From Sulfurimonas sp. (GTDB taxonomy: Bacteria; Campylobacterota; Campylobacteria; Campylobacterales; Sulfurimonadaceae): a DNA stretch of 13,491 nt. The notes below the pieces were generated by a model, which saw only the letters and a list, made by a program, of their open reading frames with translations, did no database searches and was not told where the DNA came from. Shown here in pieces: positions 7,052 through 13,479 of the stretch (the stretch's first letter is position 1; each line of letters opens with the position of its first letter). A program made the translations under genes and the position numbers. Location of the stretch: NCBI GenBank assembly GCA_002733155.1, contig NVUO01000020.1, positions 12,485 through 25,975 on the forward strand, read 5' to 3'.

Positions 7052-8353
7052 TTAATCCTCTACTGTTAAACTAACTAAGGGTTTGTCTATAAAAAATCCT
7101 TGGGAGTAGTCAATACCCATCTCTTTAACTTTATCTAAAACTGTACTAGAATGTACATATTCAGCTATAGTTTTTATACCTAATTTTCTGGCAAAATCAA
7201 CTACAGTCTCAACTACTAAATGTAGATTTTTGTTTGTATCTATATCTTTAATAAGCGAGCCGTCTATTTTTAAATAATCAACATTCATTTTTATTAAATA
7301 AGAAAAGTTGGAATATCCATCTCCAAAGTCGTCAATAGCAACTTTAGCTCCATATCTTTTAACCTCATTTATAAATCTTTCAATCTTTCTGAAATCTTGT
7401 ATAGCCTCTGATTCTACTATCTCAAATATAACTCTATTTGATGCCTTTGAATATTTTAATTTTTCTAAAATAAAATCAAATATTTCACTATTCATAATAT
7501 CTTCAATTGATAAGTTTACGCTAAACCCATATTCATTATTTTCAAATGTATCAAAAGATTTATTTATAATAATTTTTGTCACATGGTTATATACCTTAAT
7601 TTTTTTAGCTATTGGGATAAAAAGAACTGGTGAAATAACATTATTGTCTTTATCTATAAGTCTAGCTAAACATTCGTATTTTTCAATTTTAGAAGTTTTA
7701 TTATTAATTATTGGTTGAAAAAATGGAACTATCTTAGAGTTTTGAACAGCCTCTCTAACTACCTTTGAAATTTGAATATTTTTTTCATATTCATTTTCAA
7801 AGCCCATCCTATCTTCATATATCCAAAATGCTAATGCATTGTTTTTAGCATAACTAAGAGCCATAGAGACCTTTGAAAATATATCTTCATGGCTAGTATT
7901 TGCACATGAGGCTAAGGTTAAACTAACTACAATTTCATTGCCTCTATACATAACTATAATATTTTTTATATTCTCATAAAGTTCTATTAAGTAATCCTTA
8001 AGCTCATAAAAACCTAAACTATTTTCTAGAATAATTGTAAAGTCTGTACCAGATACTCTATAAATAGTTTGATTCATCTTTTGTGATAGATATTTAACTA
8101 CCTGTTCTATTACATAATCACCAACTAAAAAACCATAAAAATTGTTAATAGTTGTAAAATTATCTATAGATATTGTTACAAGTCCTGTATCTTCATTTTC
8201 AAGAAGATCTTTTCTAAGTTGGTAGATATTTGGTAGATTAGTTAAATTATCAATAAAATATTTACTAAGTAGCTGTTTTTTGCACTTTGTCATTTTTTGA
8301 TCCATAGTTTTTAAGGCATCTTTTAAGTATATATTTTTTTCTTCTAAATTCAA
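7052..8353 (-). CDS. GGDEF-EAL protein, probable c-di-GMP phosphodiesterase with degenerate GGDEF (paralogue 2)
   Basis: A 433-residue cytoplasmic paralogue of the next gene downstream. They share long identical runs such as TTINNFYGFLVGD and IAIDDFG-type segments, so they arose by duplication. The order is a short helical N-terminus (1-33), GGDEF (about 34-185, with DNLTNLPN at 35-42) and EAL (about 200-430). The cyclase signature is SGTDF at 101-105, so the catalytic acids are disrupted and cyclase activity is unlikely. The EAL set is complete: E227, N280, E311, D341, D342, K362, E398 and Q418. Loop 6 is DDFGDGYS, and AEGVE reads AEYVH as in the paralogue. The start is TTG at 8353, preceded by AAAAAAGG with seven bases of spacing. 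The next in-frame Met (residue 17) has no such site. A likely extended -10 promoter lies just upstream in the divergent gap. Confidence 0.9.
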   Translation of the reverse strand: MNLEEKNIYLKDALKTMDQKMTKCKKQLLSKYFIDNLTNLPNIYQLRKDLLENEDTGLVTISIDNFTTINNFYGFLVGDYVIEQVVKYLSQKMNQTIYRVSGTDFTIILENSLGFYELKDYLIELYENIKNIIVMYRGNEIVVSLTLASCANTSHEDIFSKVSMALSYAKNNALAFWIYEDRMGFENEYEKNIQISKVVREAVQNSKIVPFFQPIINNKTSKIEKYECLARLIDKDNNVISPVLFIPIAKKIKVYNHVTKIIINKSFDTFENNEYGFSVNLSIEDIMNSEIFDFILEKLKYSKASNRVIFEIVESEAIQDFRKIERFINEVKRYGAKVAIDDFGDGYSNFSYLIKMNVDYLKIDGSLIKDIDTNKNLHLVVETVVDFARKLGIKTIAEYVHSSTVLDKVKEMGIDYSQGFFIDKPLVSLTVED

Positions 8354-8381
8354 ATTAAAACCTTTTTTAACAATTGTAGAT

Positions 8382-8390
8382 ATTTTACCA
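8382..8390 (-). promoter_or_regulatory. Candidate extended -10 promoter for the GGDEF-EAL pair
   Basis: The minus strand reads TGGTAAAAT from 8390 to 8382, a TGn extended -10. Transcription would start near 8375 and leave a leader of about 22 nt that contains the AAAAAAGG ribosome site before the TTG at 8353. Confidence 0.4.
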
Positions 8391-8407
8391 TAATTTTTTA
8401 TATAAAG

Positions 8408-8413
8408 TATAAT
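8408..8413 (+). promoter_or_regulatory. Candidate -10 box for the glycosylase-like operon
   Basis: A perfect TATAAT would place the start near 8420, leaving a leader of about 43 nt with AAAGG at 8449-8453 nine bases before the TTG at 8463. It shares the 109-bp divergent gap with the promoter of the GGDEF-EAL pair. Confidence 0.4.
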
Positions 8414-8462
8414 TTAACCGCACTTTATATATACTCACGTAAATACTTAAAGGCTGTGCTGA

Positions 8463-9119
8463 TTGAAATCTTTTCAAAATTTACTTCTTTTACAAAACTT
8501 ATACAGACTAAAAGCCTTGGGTTTTGAATATATAGATTCTTTTTCTGTAAATCAAAAAACTTCCCATGAAAAAGCACTAAATCTTATTGAGTTGGCAAAA
8601 GATATATCTAGCTGTCATTTATGTGACTTAAGTAAGTCACGGACACAGAGTATGAGTGGTTTTGGAAATACTAATGCTGACTTAATGATAATTGACTTTA
8701 ATGTATCTCTAAGTGATGACAACTCAAATAGCTACTATAGCGGTAGGAGTGGAGAGACCTTAAAAAAAATGATAGAAAATGTTTTAAAACTTAGTATAAA
8801 TGATGTTTATTTGACACATGCTATAAAATGCAAGGCTTTAAATTCAAATATACCTTCAGATTCAGAATTTGATTCATGTAAAAACTATCTTTTTTCTCAA
8901 ATAAACTTTGTTAAACCAAAGGTTATTGTAACCTTAGGTGAAGAAGCTTATGCTAAAGTTACATCTGAAAATGATAATTTTGTAAGTGTAAGGGGTCATG
9001 TTATAGATTTTAAAGATTATAAACTTATACCGATATTTCATCCAAATCATCTTCTTCGTAACCCAGATGATAAAAAAATTACACTTAATGATTTAAAAAC
9101 TATAAAGAGTTGTTTATGA
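8463..9119 (+). CDS. Uracil-DNA glycosylase family 4/5-like Fe-S protein with altered motif 1
   Basis: A 218-residue protein of the UDG superfamily type that carries a 4Fe-4S cluster. Cluster cysteines are visible as CHLC (C51, C54), IKC (C123) and SC (C139), with family spacing. Also present are R60 and the GFG turn (66-68), GRSG at 94-97 in place of the usual GxAG, VTLGEEA at 156-162, an RG pair at 177-178, and motif 2 FHPNHLLRNP at 192-201. Family 4 enzymes excise uracil from deaminated DNA. Here motif 1, usually GE(A/G)PG followed by acids, reads IDFNVSLSDD. The uracil-stacking Phe is replaced by Tyr (SYYSG). Activity may therefore be altered or lost, although cluster and fold look intact. 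A TGA lies directly before the TTG at 8463 in frame, so TTG is the earliest possible start. The next gene overlaps it by ATGA, implying coupled translation. Confidence 0.8.
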   Translation: MKSFQNLLLLQNLYRLKALGFEYIDSFSVNQKTSHEKALNLIELAKDISSCHLCDLSKSRTQSMSGFGNTNADLMIIDFNVSLSDDNSNSYYSGRSGETLKKMIENVLKLSINDVYLTHAIKCKALNSNIPSDSEFDSCKNYLFSQINFVKPKVIVTLGEEAYAKVTSENDNFVSVRGHVIDFKDYKLIPIFHPNHLLRNPDDKKITLNDLKTIKSCL

Positions 9120-10321
9120 TAAAAAAATATATAATTTTATTTTTATTCCCTATTTTTGCTTTAGCCCAAGGTTACCTTATATCAGATATTCCACTACCAA
9201 AAACTTATATCCAAAACTTAGATCCATATCCATGTGACGAAACTTGTTTACAACAATATCTTGATAATGATTTGATTCTTTCTTTTTTATCTCACGCAAA
9301 TTCTAGATTAAAAAATAAAAAGCAAAATGAGATTAGACTTATAAATATTTCTATATTAAACCTTGGATCAAATATTATAAACAAAAAACTAAGAATTGCA
9401 CTTTTACTTCCATACAAAAAGATTGGTAGATATGCATCTACAACTACTAATGCATCATTTTCATACCTTATGGCAAAAAACAGATTTTTTGAATTAAAAA
9501 GTTATAAATTAAATACTGAAAGTAACGAGGATATTCAAAAAGCACTACTAAAGATAAAAAAAGATAAATTTAACTTTGTCATAGCGCCATTAACACAAAT
9601 AGGTGCTGACGAAGTAGCTAAAATAAATCCACAAATAAATATCTACTTTCCTACCATAAATAAACAAGATGCAGATACTATATCACCTTATTTATTTTAT
9701 GGTGGCATTGATTATAGAGCACAAAGTAACCTGCTAATCAAAGAAGCAAAATCACCATTAGTTATTTTTTACGATAAATCCACTATTGGTAAAAAACTAA
9801 GCCAATACGAAGAAGCTGAATTTAAAAATAGTGATAGACTCTCATATGCTAAAAAAAGAGTTATAAAGTTTTCTATTCCTAAAAGAACAACAAATATAAA
9901 AAGACAATTAAAAAGAAAGTCTATTCAGAATGGTTCATTTTTTATAAACACTCCAATCATTAAAAGTGGCATGATACTTTCTCAACTTACACTTTATGAC
10001 GTAAATTTAACAAATATTTTATCAACTCAGGTAAACTATGACCCACTTTTACTCTCAATGACTCAATATGCTGATAGAAAAAAAATGATAATTGCAAACT
10101 CTATTACAGAAGAAAATAATGTTTTAATTGAAACAAATCTTCTTTTAGGAAATGATATTGTTTATGACTGGATTAACTATACTACTACAATTGGTATTGA
10201 TTACTTTTTTCATCTTTTAACAAATGAAGAACGTGAGTATAATATTGAGATATTAGATAATCAAATGATATACCCTATAGAGTTAATAAAACCGTCTGTA
10301 TCTAAGTTTTTGCCATATTAG
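9116..10321 (+). CDS. Exported protein with type 1 periplasmic-binding-protein-like fold (LpoA/LppC-like)
   Basis: A 401-residue protein with a clear Sec signal peptide: basic MIKK, a hydrophobic core to residue 14, then ALA before Q18 as a probable cleavage site. There is no lipobox, so it should be periplasmic. The mature N-terminus carries a close Cys pair (C40, C44 in CDETC) that could form a disulfide. From about residue 95 the pattern LRIALLLPYK, then NFVIAPLTQIGADEVAK, then INIYFPT and PLVIFYD matches the alternating strands of type 1 periplasmic binding folds, as in branched-chain amino-acid receptors and LpoA/LppC regulators. Ligand and partner are unknown. The ATG at 9116 forms ATGA with the upstream stop and has AAAGAG six bases before it; an in-frame TTG at 9110 is less likely. 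The coupling to a DNA-glycosylase-like gene has no obvious functional logic. Its stop directly abuts the stop of the convergent ybgC. Confidence 0.6.
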   Translation: MIKKYIILFLFPIFALAQGYLISDIPLPKTYIQNLDPYPCDETCLQQYLDNDLILSFLSHANSRLKNKKQNEIRLINISILNLGSNIINKKLRIALLLPYKKIGRYASTTTNASFSYLMAKNRFFELKSYKLNTESNEDIQKALLKIKKDKFNFVIAPLTQIGADEVAKINPQINIYFPTINKQDADTISPYLFYGGIDYRAQSNLLIKEAKSPLVIFYDKSTIGKKLSQYEEAEFKNSDRLSYAKKRVIKFSIPKRTTNIKRQLKRKSIQNGSFFINTPIIKSGMILSQLTLYDVNLTNILSTQVNYDPLLLSMTQYADRKKMIIANSITEENNVLIETNLLLGNDIVYDWINYTTTIGIDYFFHLLTNEEREYNIEILDNQMIYPIELIKPSVSKFLPY

Positions 10322-10702
10322 TTAAGTATCAAATAAAACTAAAATCAACTCTTTAGTTTTTTTACTTATTTTTTGAGCCTTACCCTCAAAACTAATATGT
10401 ACTAAGGTAATTTTCATCTCAAAAAGTTTTTTAGAGCCCTTATATATTTCTTGCAAAAGTTTAAAAGAAGCACCATTTATCTGTAATAAATTAGTTTTTA
10501 CTAGAAGTTCATCTCCAAGTTTTGCACTAGCAAAATAATCAACTTCTAATTTTCTAGCTATAAAATGTCCCTCTTTTAATATAGGACTTATACCTTTTTT
10601 AAAAAATTCTTCACTTCTTGCACGTTCACAGAAGTTTAAATAGTTTGAATGATATACTACACCACCAGTATCTGTATCTTCGTAATAAACTCTGATTTTC
10701 AT
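10322..10702 (-). CDS. ybgC: YbgC-type acyl-CoA thioesterase (hotdog fold)
   Basis: A 126-residue hotdog-fold thioesterase, about the usual family length (near 130). The signature VYYEDTDTGGVVYHSNYLNF at 5-24 is intact, including the catalytic Asp (D11) and His (H18), followed by the helix ERARSEEF. Family members hydrolyse acyl-CoA or acyl-ACP thioesters in the cytoplasm; in many proteobacteria the gene sits with tol-pal, but not here. The ATG at 10702 has AAAGG six bases upstream. The upstream tps pseudogene ends only 9 bp away, and its stop codon touches the ybgC ribosome site, so ybgC may now depend on readthrough from that locus. Its stop codon directly adjoins that of the convergent exported-protein gene. 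Confidence 0.9.
   Translation of the reverse strand: MKIRVYYEDTDTGGVVYHSNYLNFCERARSEEFFKKGISPILKEGHFIARKLEVDYFASAKLGDELLVKTNLLQINGASFKLLQEIYKGSKKLFEMKITLVHISFEGKAQKISKKTKELILVLFDT
10335..10360 (+). terminator. Weak terminator-like hairpin after the exported-protein gene
   Basis: AAAACTAAA (10335-10343) pairs with TTTAGTTTT (10352-10360) across an 8-base loop and is followed by more T residues (T run 10357-10363). It lies 14 bases beyond the plus-strand stop, inside the 3' coding end of ybgC. The stem has only one G-C pair, so strength is doubtful. Confidence 0.3.
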
Positions 10703-10711
10703 TTTAAACCT

Positions 10712-11409
10712 TTAATAGTACAATAATGAACTATGATTATTTGAACGGACATAACAAGCATCTTTAACTAAATCATATATTTTAGTATAACCAGTTGTTA
10801 GTTTTACTAAAGAATCACTAAGCTCGAACTTAGGTGCAGCTATATCCAAGTTCCCCGGATTTCCTTGTGGAGCAGCAGCTTGGATAATATTTAAACCTGA
10901 AGATGATACAAATTTTTGTTTTTCACCACCGACTGTAGGTAATATGCTTTTTTTGGTAATGATACTTTTTGTATCTATTAAGATATCCCCACCTAAGGCA
11001 CCCAAGTCTGTATTTGTCTGAATAAAGCCTGTATCTATAACTAATGCCCCCAACTAATATCACCACCATTACCACCATCTGTAGATGTAGTTATAAGTCC
11101 ATTATTTAAGGAGATAGAATTTACACTTTGTATAGATATAGCACCACTAGTAACTCTACTTATTACATTAGTAATATCACTTGAACCAGTAAATATAGCA
11201 CTCTCTTGATTATTTATACTAAAAGTCTCAAAACTATGAAATAGATTATTTCCTACCCTAGTACCTAAGTCTTGACTTATAAGGAAGTCTGTACCAACTA
11301 GTGTAGTTTTTGCACCAACTGTACCATCTGTAATTATTTGGGCTTGGATATGTGTTGTAAAAAGTAATACAAAATATATTAGAGATAGTTTAGTTTTAGT
11401 TTTTTCCAT
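10712..11409 (-). pseudogene. Filamentous-haemagglutinin/TpsA-type exoprotein remnant: internal deletion plus one-base frameshift
   Basis: Two overlapping frames (11409-11041 and 11053-10712) read as one decayed gene. The first opens with a signal peptide (MEKTKTKLSLIYF...HIQA) and the start of a two-partner-secretion domain: ITDGTVG, the DLGTRVGNNLFHSFETFSIN core, and NVISRVTSG. The expected NPNG(I/V)xFG motif and a long repeat region are missing. The frame passes straight into beta-helix-type repeats (GLITTSTDGGNGGDI) and ends at WGH-stop. The second frame continues the same repeat pattern (FIQTNTDLGALGGDI) and has the usual TpsA C-terminus: SSGLNIIQAAAPQGNPG and a Cys followed by SSLLYY. 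Adding one G to the G5 run (plus strand C5, 11047-11051) joins both frames into about 232 residues. Intact TpsA proteins are secreted through a TpsB pore, and none is visible here. No good ribosome site precedes 11409. A small functional secreted fragment is possible but unlikely. Confidence 0.75.
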
Positions 11410-11473
11410 TAAGTGAGTTTAGCCTATCAATTTCAAAGAAGACATTAATCAATAAGTTTTTTTCTTATAGTTT

Positions 11474-11491
11474 AGGAGATAATCATCTCTT
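11474..11491. repeat. Short inverted repeat upstream of the tps remnant
   Basis: GAGAT (11476-11480) pairs with ATCTC (11485-11489) around AATC, extended by a G-T and an A-T pair, with T residues following on the plus strand. It could be a weak plus-strand terminator or an operator-like dyad near the presumed tps promoter region. Nothing in the surroundings decides between these. Confidence 0.25.
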
Positions 11492-11501
11492 TTTAGTTTC
11501 T

Positions 11502-11543
11502 TTAAAATGACAATTTGAACAGATTTTTTGCACTTTTTTTCAT
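11502..11543 (-). other. 13-codon micro-ORF with strong ribosome site, inside the hairpin region
   Basis: The minus strand reads AAAAGG, six bases, then ATG and thirteen codons (MKKSAKNLFKLSF) to a TAA at 11504. The ribosome site and the first two bases of the ATG lie in the arm of the large hairpin at 11542-11582 and would be sequestered in RNA. It may be a leader peptide, the broken start of a former gene, or chance. Confidence 0.2.
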
Positions 11544-11582
11544 AAAATACCTTTTCACCGTTTTGGTGAATTGGTATTTTAT
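11542..11582. terminator. Large hairpin downstream of carbonic anhydrase gene (probable terminator)
   Basis: The outer arms ATAAAATACC (11542-11551) and GGTATTTTAT (11573-11582) are perfectly complementary. After a 2x2 mismatch, the inner arms TTCACC (11554-11559) and GGTGAA (11565-11570) close on a 5-base loop, giving 16 pairs in all. It lies 36 bp past the stop of the carbonic anhydrase gene on the minus strand. There is no long U tract directly after the stem on the minus strand, so a regulatory role or a small repeat element remains possible. Confidence 0.5.
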
Positions 11583-11618
11583 ATCATAATTTATTTTTTT
11601 CAAATAAAAGTTTAATTT

Positions 11619-12200
11619 CTATTTAACTTTACCCGCTTCTGTAGCCTCTGGAACTTCTATTAATTTTCCAGTCGCACAATCATAAATATAACCATAAATT
11701 GGAATGTCACTTGGAACCATAGAATTACTTCTAATTCTTTGTACATCAGATAAAACACTTTTACTTTGATCTGTAATAGTGAGCCATTCTACAAATCTAC
11801 CATCTGTAGTTCCTCCACCAGCATTGCTATCATGCCATCCTGATGCATCAACACTTGCAGTTTTTAAACTTTTAGATAATAAGTCACCCATAATTTCATT
11901 ATTAAATGTTTGCATACCACAATCTGTATGATGTATAACAAACCATTCTTTAGTTCCCAGCAATTTATATGAAATCACTAATGAACGAATAGCATCATCA
12001 CTTGCTCTACCACCAGCATTGCGAATTACATGTGCATCACCCTCAGATAAACCTGCATATTTTGCAGGATCTAAGCGAGCATCCATACATGTTAAAATGG
12101 CAAATTGTCTACCAGGAGGCATTGGTAAATCACCTTTATCACCAAATTTTGATACATAATCAGCATTTGCTGATTTAATTTCTTCTATTACCTTACTCAT
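11619..12200 (-). CDS. Beta-class carbonic anhydrase
   Basis: A 193-residue cytoplasmic enzyme that interconverts CO2 and bicarbonate. Zinc ligands are visible as C38 in ILTCMDAR, then H91 and C94 in VIHHTDCGM. The catalytic Asp-Arg dyad is D40 and R42. The segment [20 protein letters not shown] (54-73) and the [14 protein letters not shown] segment are typical of the compact beta class that includes mycobacterial Rv1284-like enzymes. No signal peptide is present, so the likely role is bicarbonate supply or pH control in the cytoplasm. AGGAG lies about nine bases before the ATG at 12200. A 220-bp upstream region with candidate promoters and a thrice-repeated octamer suggests independent control. 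A strong hairpin follows the gene. Confidence 0.93.
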   Translation of the reverse strand: MSKVIEEIKSANADYVSKFGDKGDLPMPPGRQFAILTCMDARLDPAKYAGLSEGDAHVIRNAGGRASDDAIRSLVISYKLLGTKEWFVIHHTDCGMQTFNNEIMGDLLSKSLKTASVDASGWHDSNAGGGTTDGRFVEWLTITDQSKSVLSDVQRIRSNSMVPSDIPIYGYIYDCATGKLIEVPEATEAGKVK

Positions 12201-12232
12201 ATCTTAATTCTCCTAATGCTTTAGTGACCTTA

Positions 12233-12319
12233 ATATTCAATGTAAAGACTTTTTTTTTAATTTTGAATATTCAACTTAACTTTTATATCTACAAAAATAC
12301 AATAAACACCTATATTCAA
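12233..12319. repeat. Three copies of ATATTCAA upstream of carbonic anhydrase
   Basis: The octamer ATATTCAA (minus strand TTGAATAT) occurs at 12233-12240, 12267-12274 and 12312-12319, spaced 34 and 45 bp apart. The middle copy extends to the palindrome GAATATTC. All lie in the leader/promoter region of the carbonic anhydrase gene, so they may be regulator sites. AT-rich sequence makes chance possible. Confidence 0.3.
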
Positions 12320-12339
12320 ACTGTTTTTTTAGGTAATAG

Positions 12340-12348
12340 TTTATACCA
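12340..12348 (-). promoter_or_regulatory. Candidate extended -10 promoter for carbonic anhydrase
   Basis: The minus strand reads TGGTATAAA from 12348 to 12340, a TGn extended -10. It implies a leader of about 130 nt. Competing boxes are TATAAT at 12377-12372 and TATAAA at 12287-12282, so the true start cannot be fixed from sequence. Confidence 0.3.
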
Positions 12349-12420
12349 GATGAAAAAGTAAATTACGCAATATTATATCGCATATTAAACTAATGAATGC
12401 AATTTCAACCTATTATTTAG

Positions 12421-13479
12421 CTAAAAAAACTCTAACTCTGCTTCTGTTTCAGACACTTGAGAATTTGGATGAATTAGTAACTCTATTGCTGAGCAGTTAT
12501 CTAAAAGTGACGCATCAAGATAGTGTATATCTGGCGTATTTTGATCAATAAAGATAATATTTTTCCAATTCATTAAATCATCGGCAATACCTGAAATATA
12601 AATTTTCAGAGTAGAATTTACACCTTTATCCATTGCTTGCATATTAACATCATGCAATACTTCAGCTAATGCAGAAATAGAATAGGCTAAATCTCTAAAC
12701 TCAATCGTTTCATTTAAAAAGTGAGCATAATAGTTGAGTACTTTTGAAAAAGATGTTAACATCTTTTTATTTAGGTCTTCATCAACATAAAGTAAATTCT
12801 GAACTTCCATCTCATTTTCATTCAAATCTTCAAGAAGAGATATTTCAATCTCGAACTCTTGTGCAAATTCTTTTGCACTAATTTTTTGATGGTCTTTATA
12901 ATGCATAGAGTCAATAATGGAGGTATTAATCGTTTTGTCTCTTCCCTCCTCTGTTGGTTTTACCCCCTCTTGGGATATTTTATTTTCTTTTTGTTTATCT
13001 GTGATATTAAGTTTTATTAATAGATATCCTCTTTTTTTGTCATCTTCTTCTACTAATAACTTAATATTTTCATTATCCGTCTTCAATTGCGTATCAAAAT
13101 ATTTTTGTAGCAAATCTGCTTTTACGGATATACGATATGGCATTATCTTTAAGGTGTAGATTGTTGTATCTGCGTTATTAAGCTCTACATAGATAAATTT
13201 TATTTCTATCAGTAAAAAATAGAGCACCTTAAATAGATAATTCAGGTATTGTTCTACAACTTCATGTGTTAAGACATTTTCATTAATTACATCATCTAAG
13301 TATTCCCAAAATACATATAAATCATGCGCACATGAGATGAATATTTTGCGTAATGCAAGGGCCCCTTTAGCCTCTTCAAGTATTTCAAAATCTTCACTCT
13401 CATGCATAGAAATGGCTCTAAAGCCGCTAGAGTAATTTTTGCTTGTGACTAAAGAGGAAAATATAATCTTCTCCTCCAT
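12421..13479 (-). CDS. Unrecognised acidic protein, 352 residues or more (5' end may lie outside window)
   Basis: I do not recognise this family. No signal peptide is seen. One hydrophobic stretch (about 79-99) contains charged residues and is probably a buried helix. The layout suggests an N-terminal alpha/beta domain (about 1-160), a polar low-complexity linker (about 161-195, rich in K, E, T and Q), and a mainly helical C-terminal domain (about 200-335) opening with KISAKEFAQEF and an acidic helix. The C-terminus ends in a glutamate-rich tail. The linker-plus-helix pattern is reminiscent of signalling proteins, but there is no visible kinase, receiver, HD or GGDEF motif. The ATG at 13479 lacks a ribosome site, and the frame stays open through the remaining 12 bases to the window edge, so the true start may be upstream. 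Its 3' end is separated from the carbonic anhydrase gene by 220 bp with no clear terminator. Confidence 0.7.
   Translation of the reverse strand: MEEKIIFSSLVTSKNYSSGFRAISMHESEDFEILEEAKGALALRKIFISCAHDLYVFWEYLDDVINENVLTHEVVEQYLNYLFKVLYFLLIEIKFIYVELNNADTTIYTLKIMPYRISVKADLLQKYFDTQLKTDNENIKLLVEEDDKKRGYLLIKLNITDKQKENKISQEGVKPTEEGRDKTINTSIIDSMHYKDHQKISAKEFAQEFEIEISLLEDLNENEMEVQNLLYVDEDLNKKMLTSFSKVLNYYAHFLNETIEFRDLAYSISALAEVLHDVNMQAMDKGVNSTLKIYISGIADDLMNWKNIIFIDQNTPDIHYLDASLLDNCSAIELLIHPNSQVSETEAELEFF

Noticed and set aside
7308..7718. Plus-strand frame of 136 codons with hydrophobic stretches
   Set aside because: It is antisense to the EAL domain of the second GGDEF-EAL gene. The hydrophobic look comes from reading AT-rich coding sequence backwards.
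11041..11409. The upstream half of the tps locus as an independent small secreted protein
   Set aside because: The frame ends inside a beta-helix repeat that continues in the next frame, so a frameshift explains it better.
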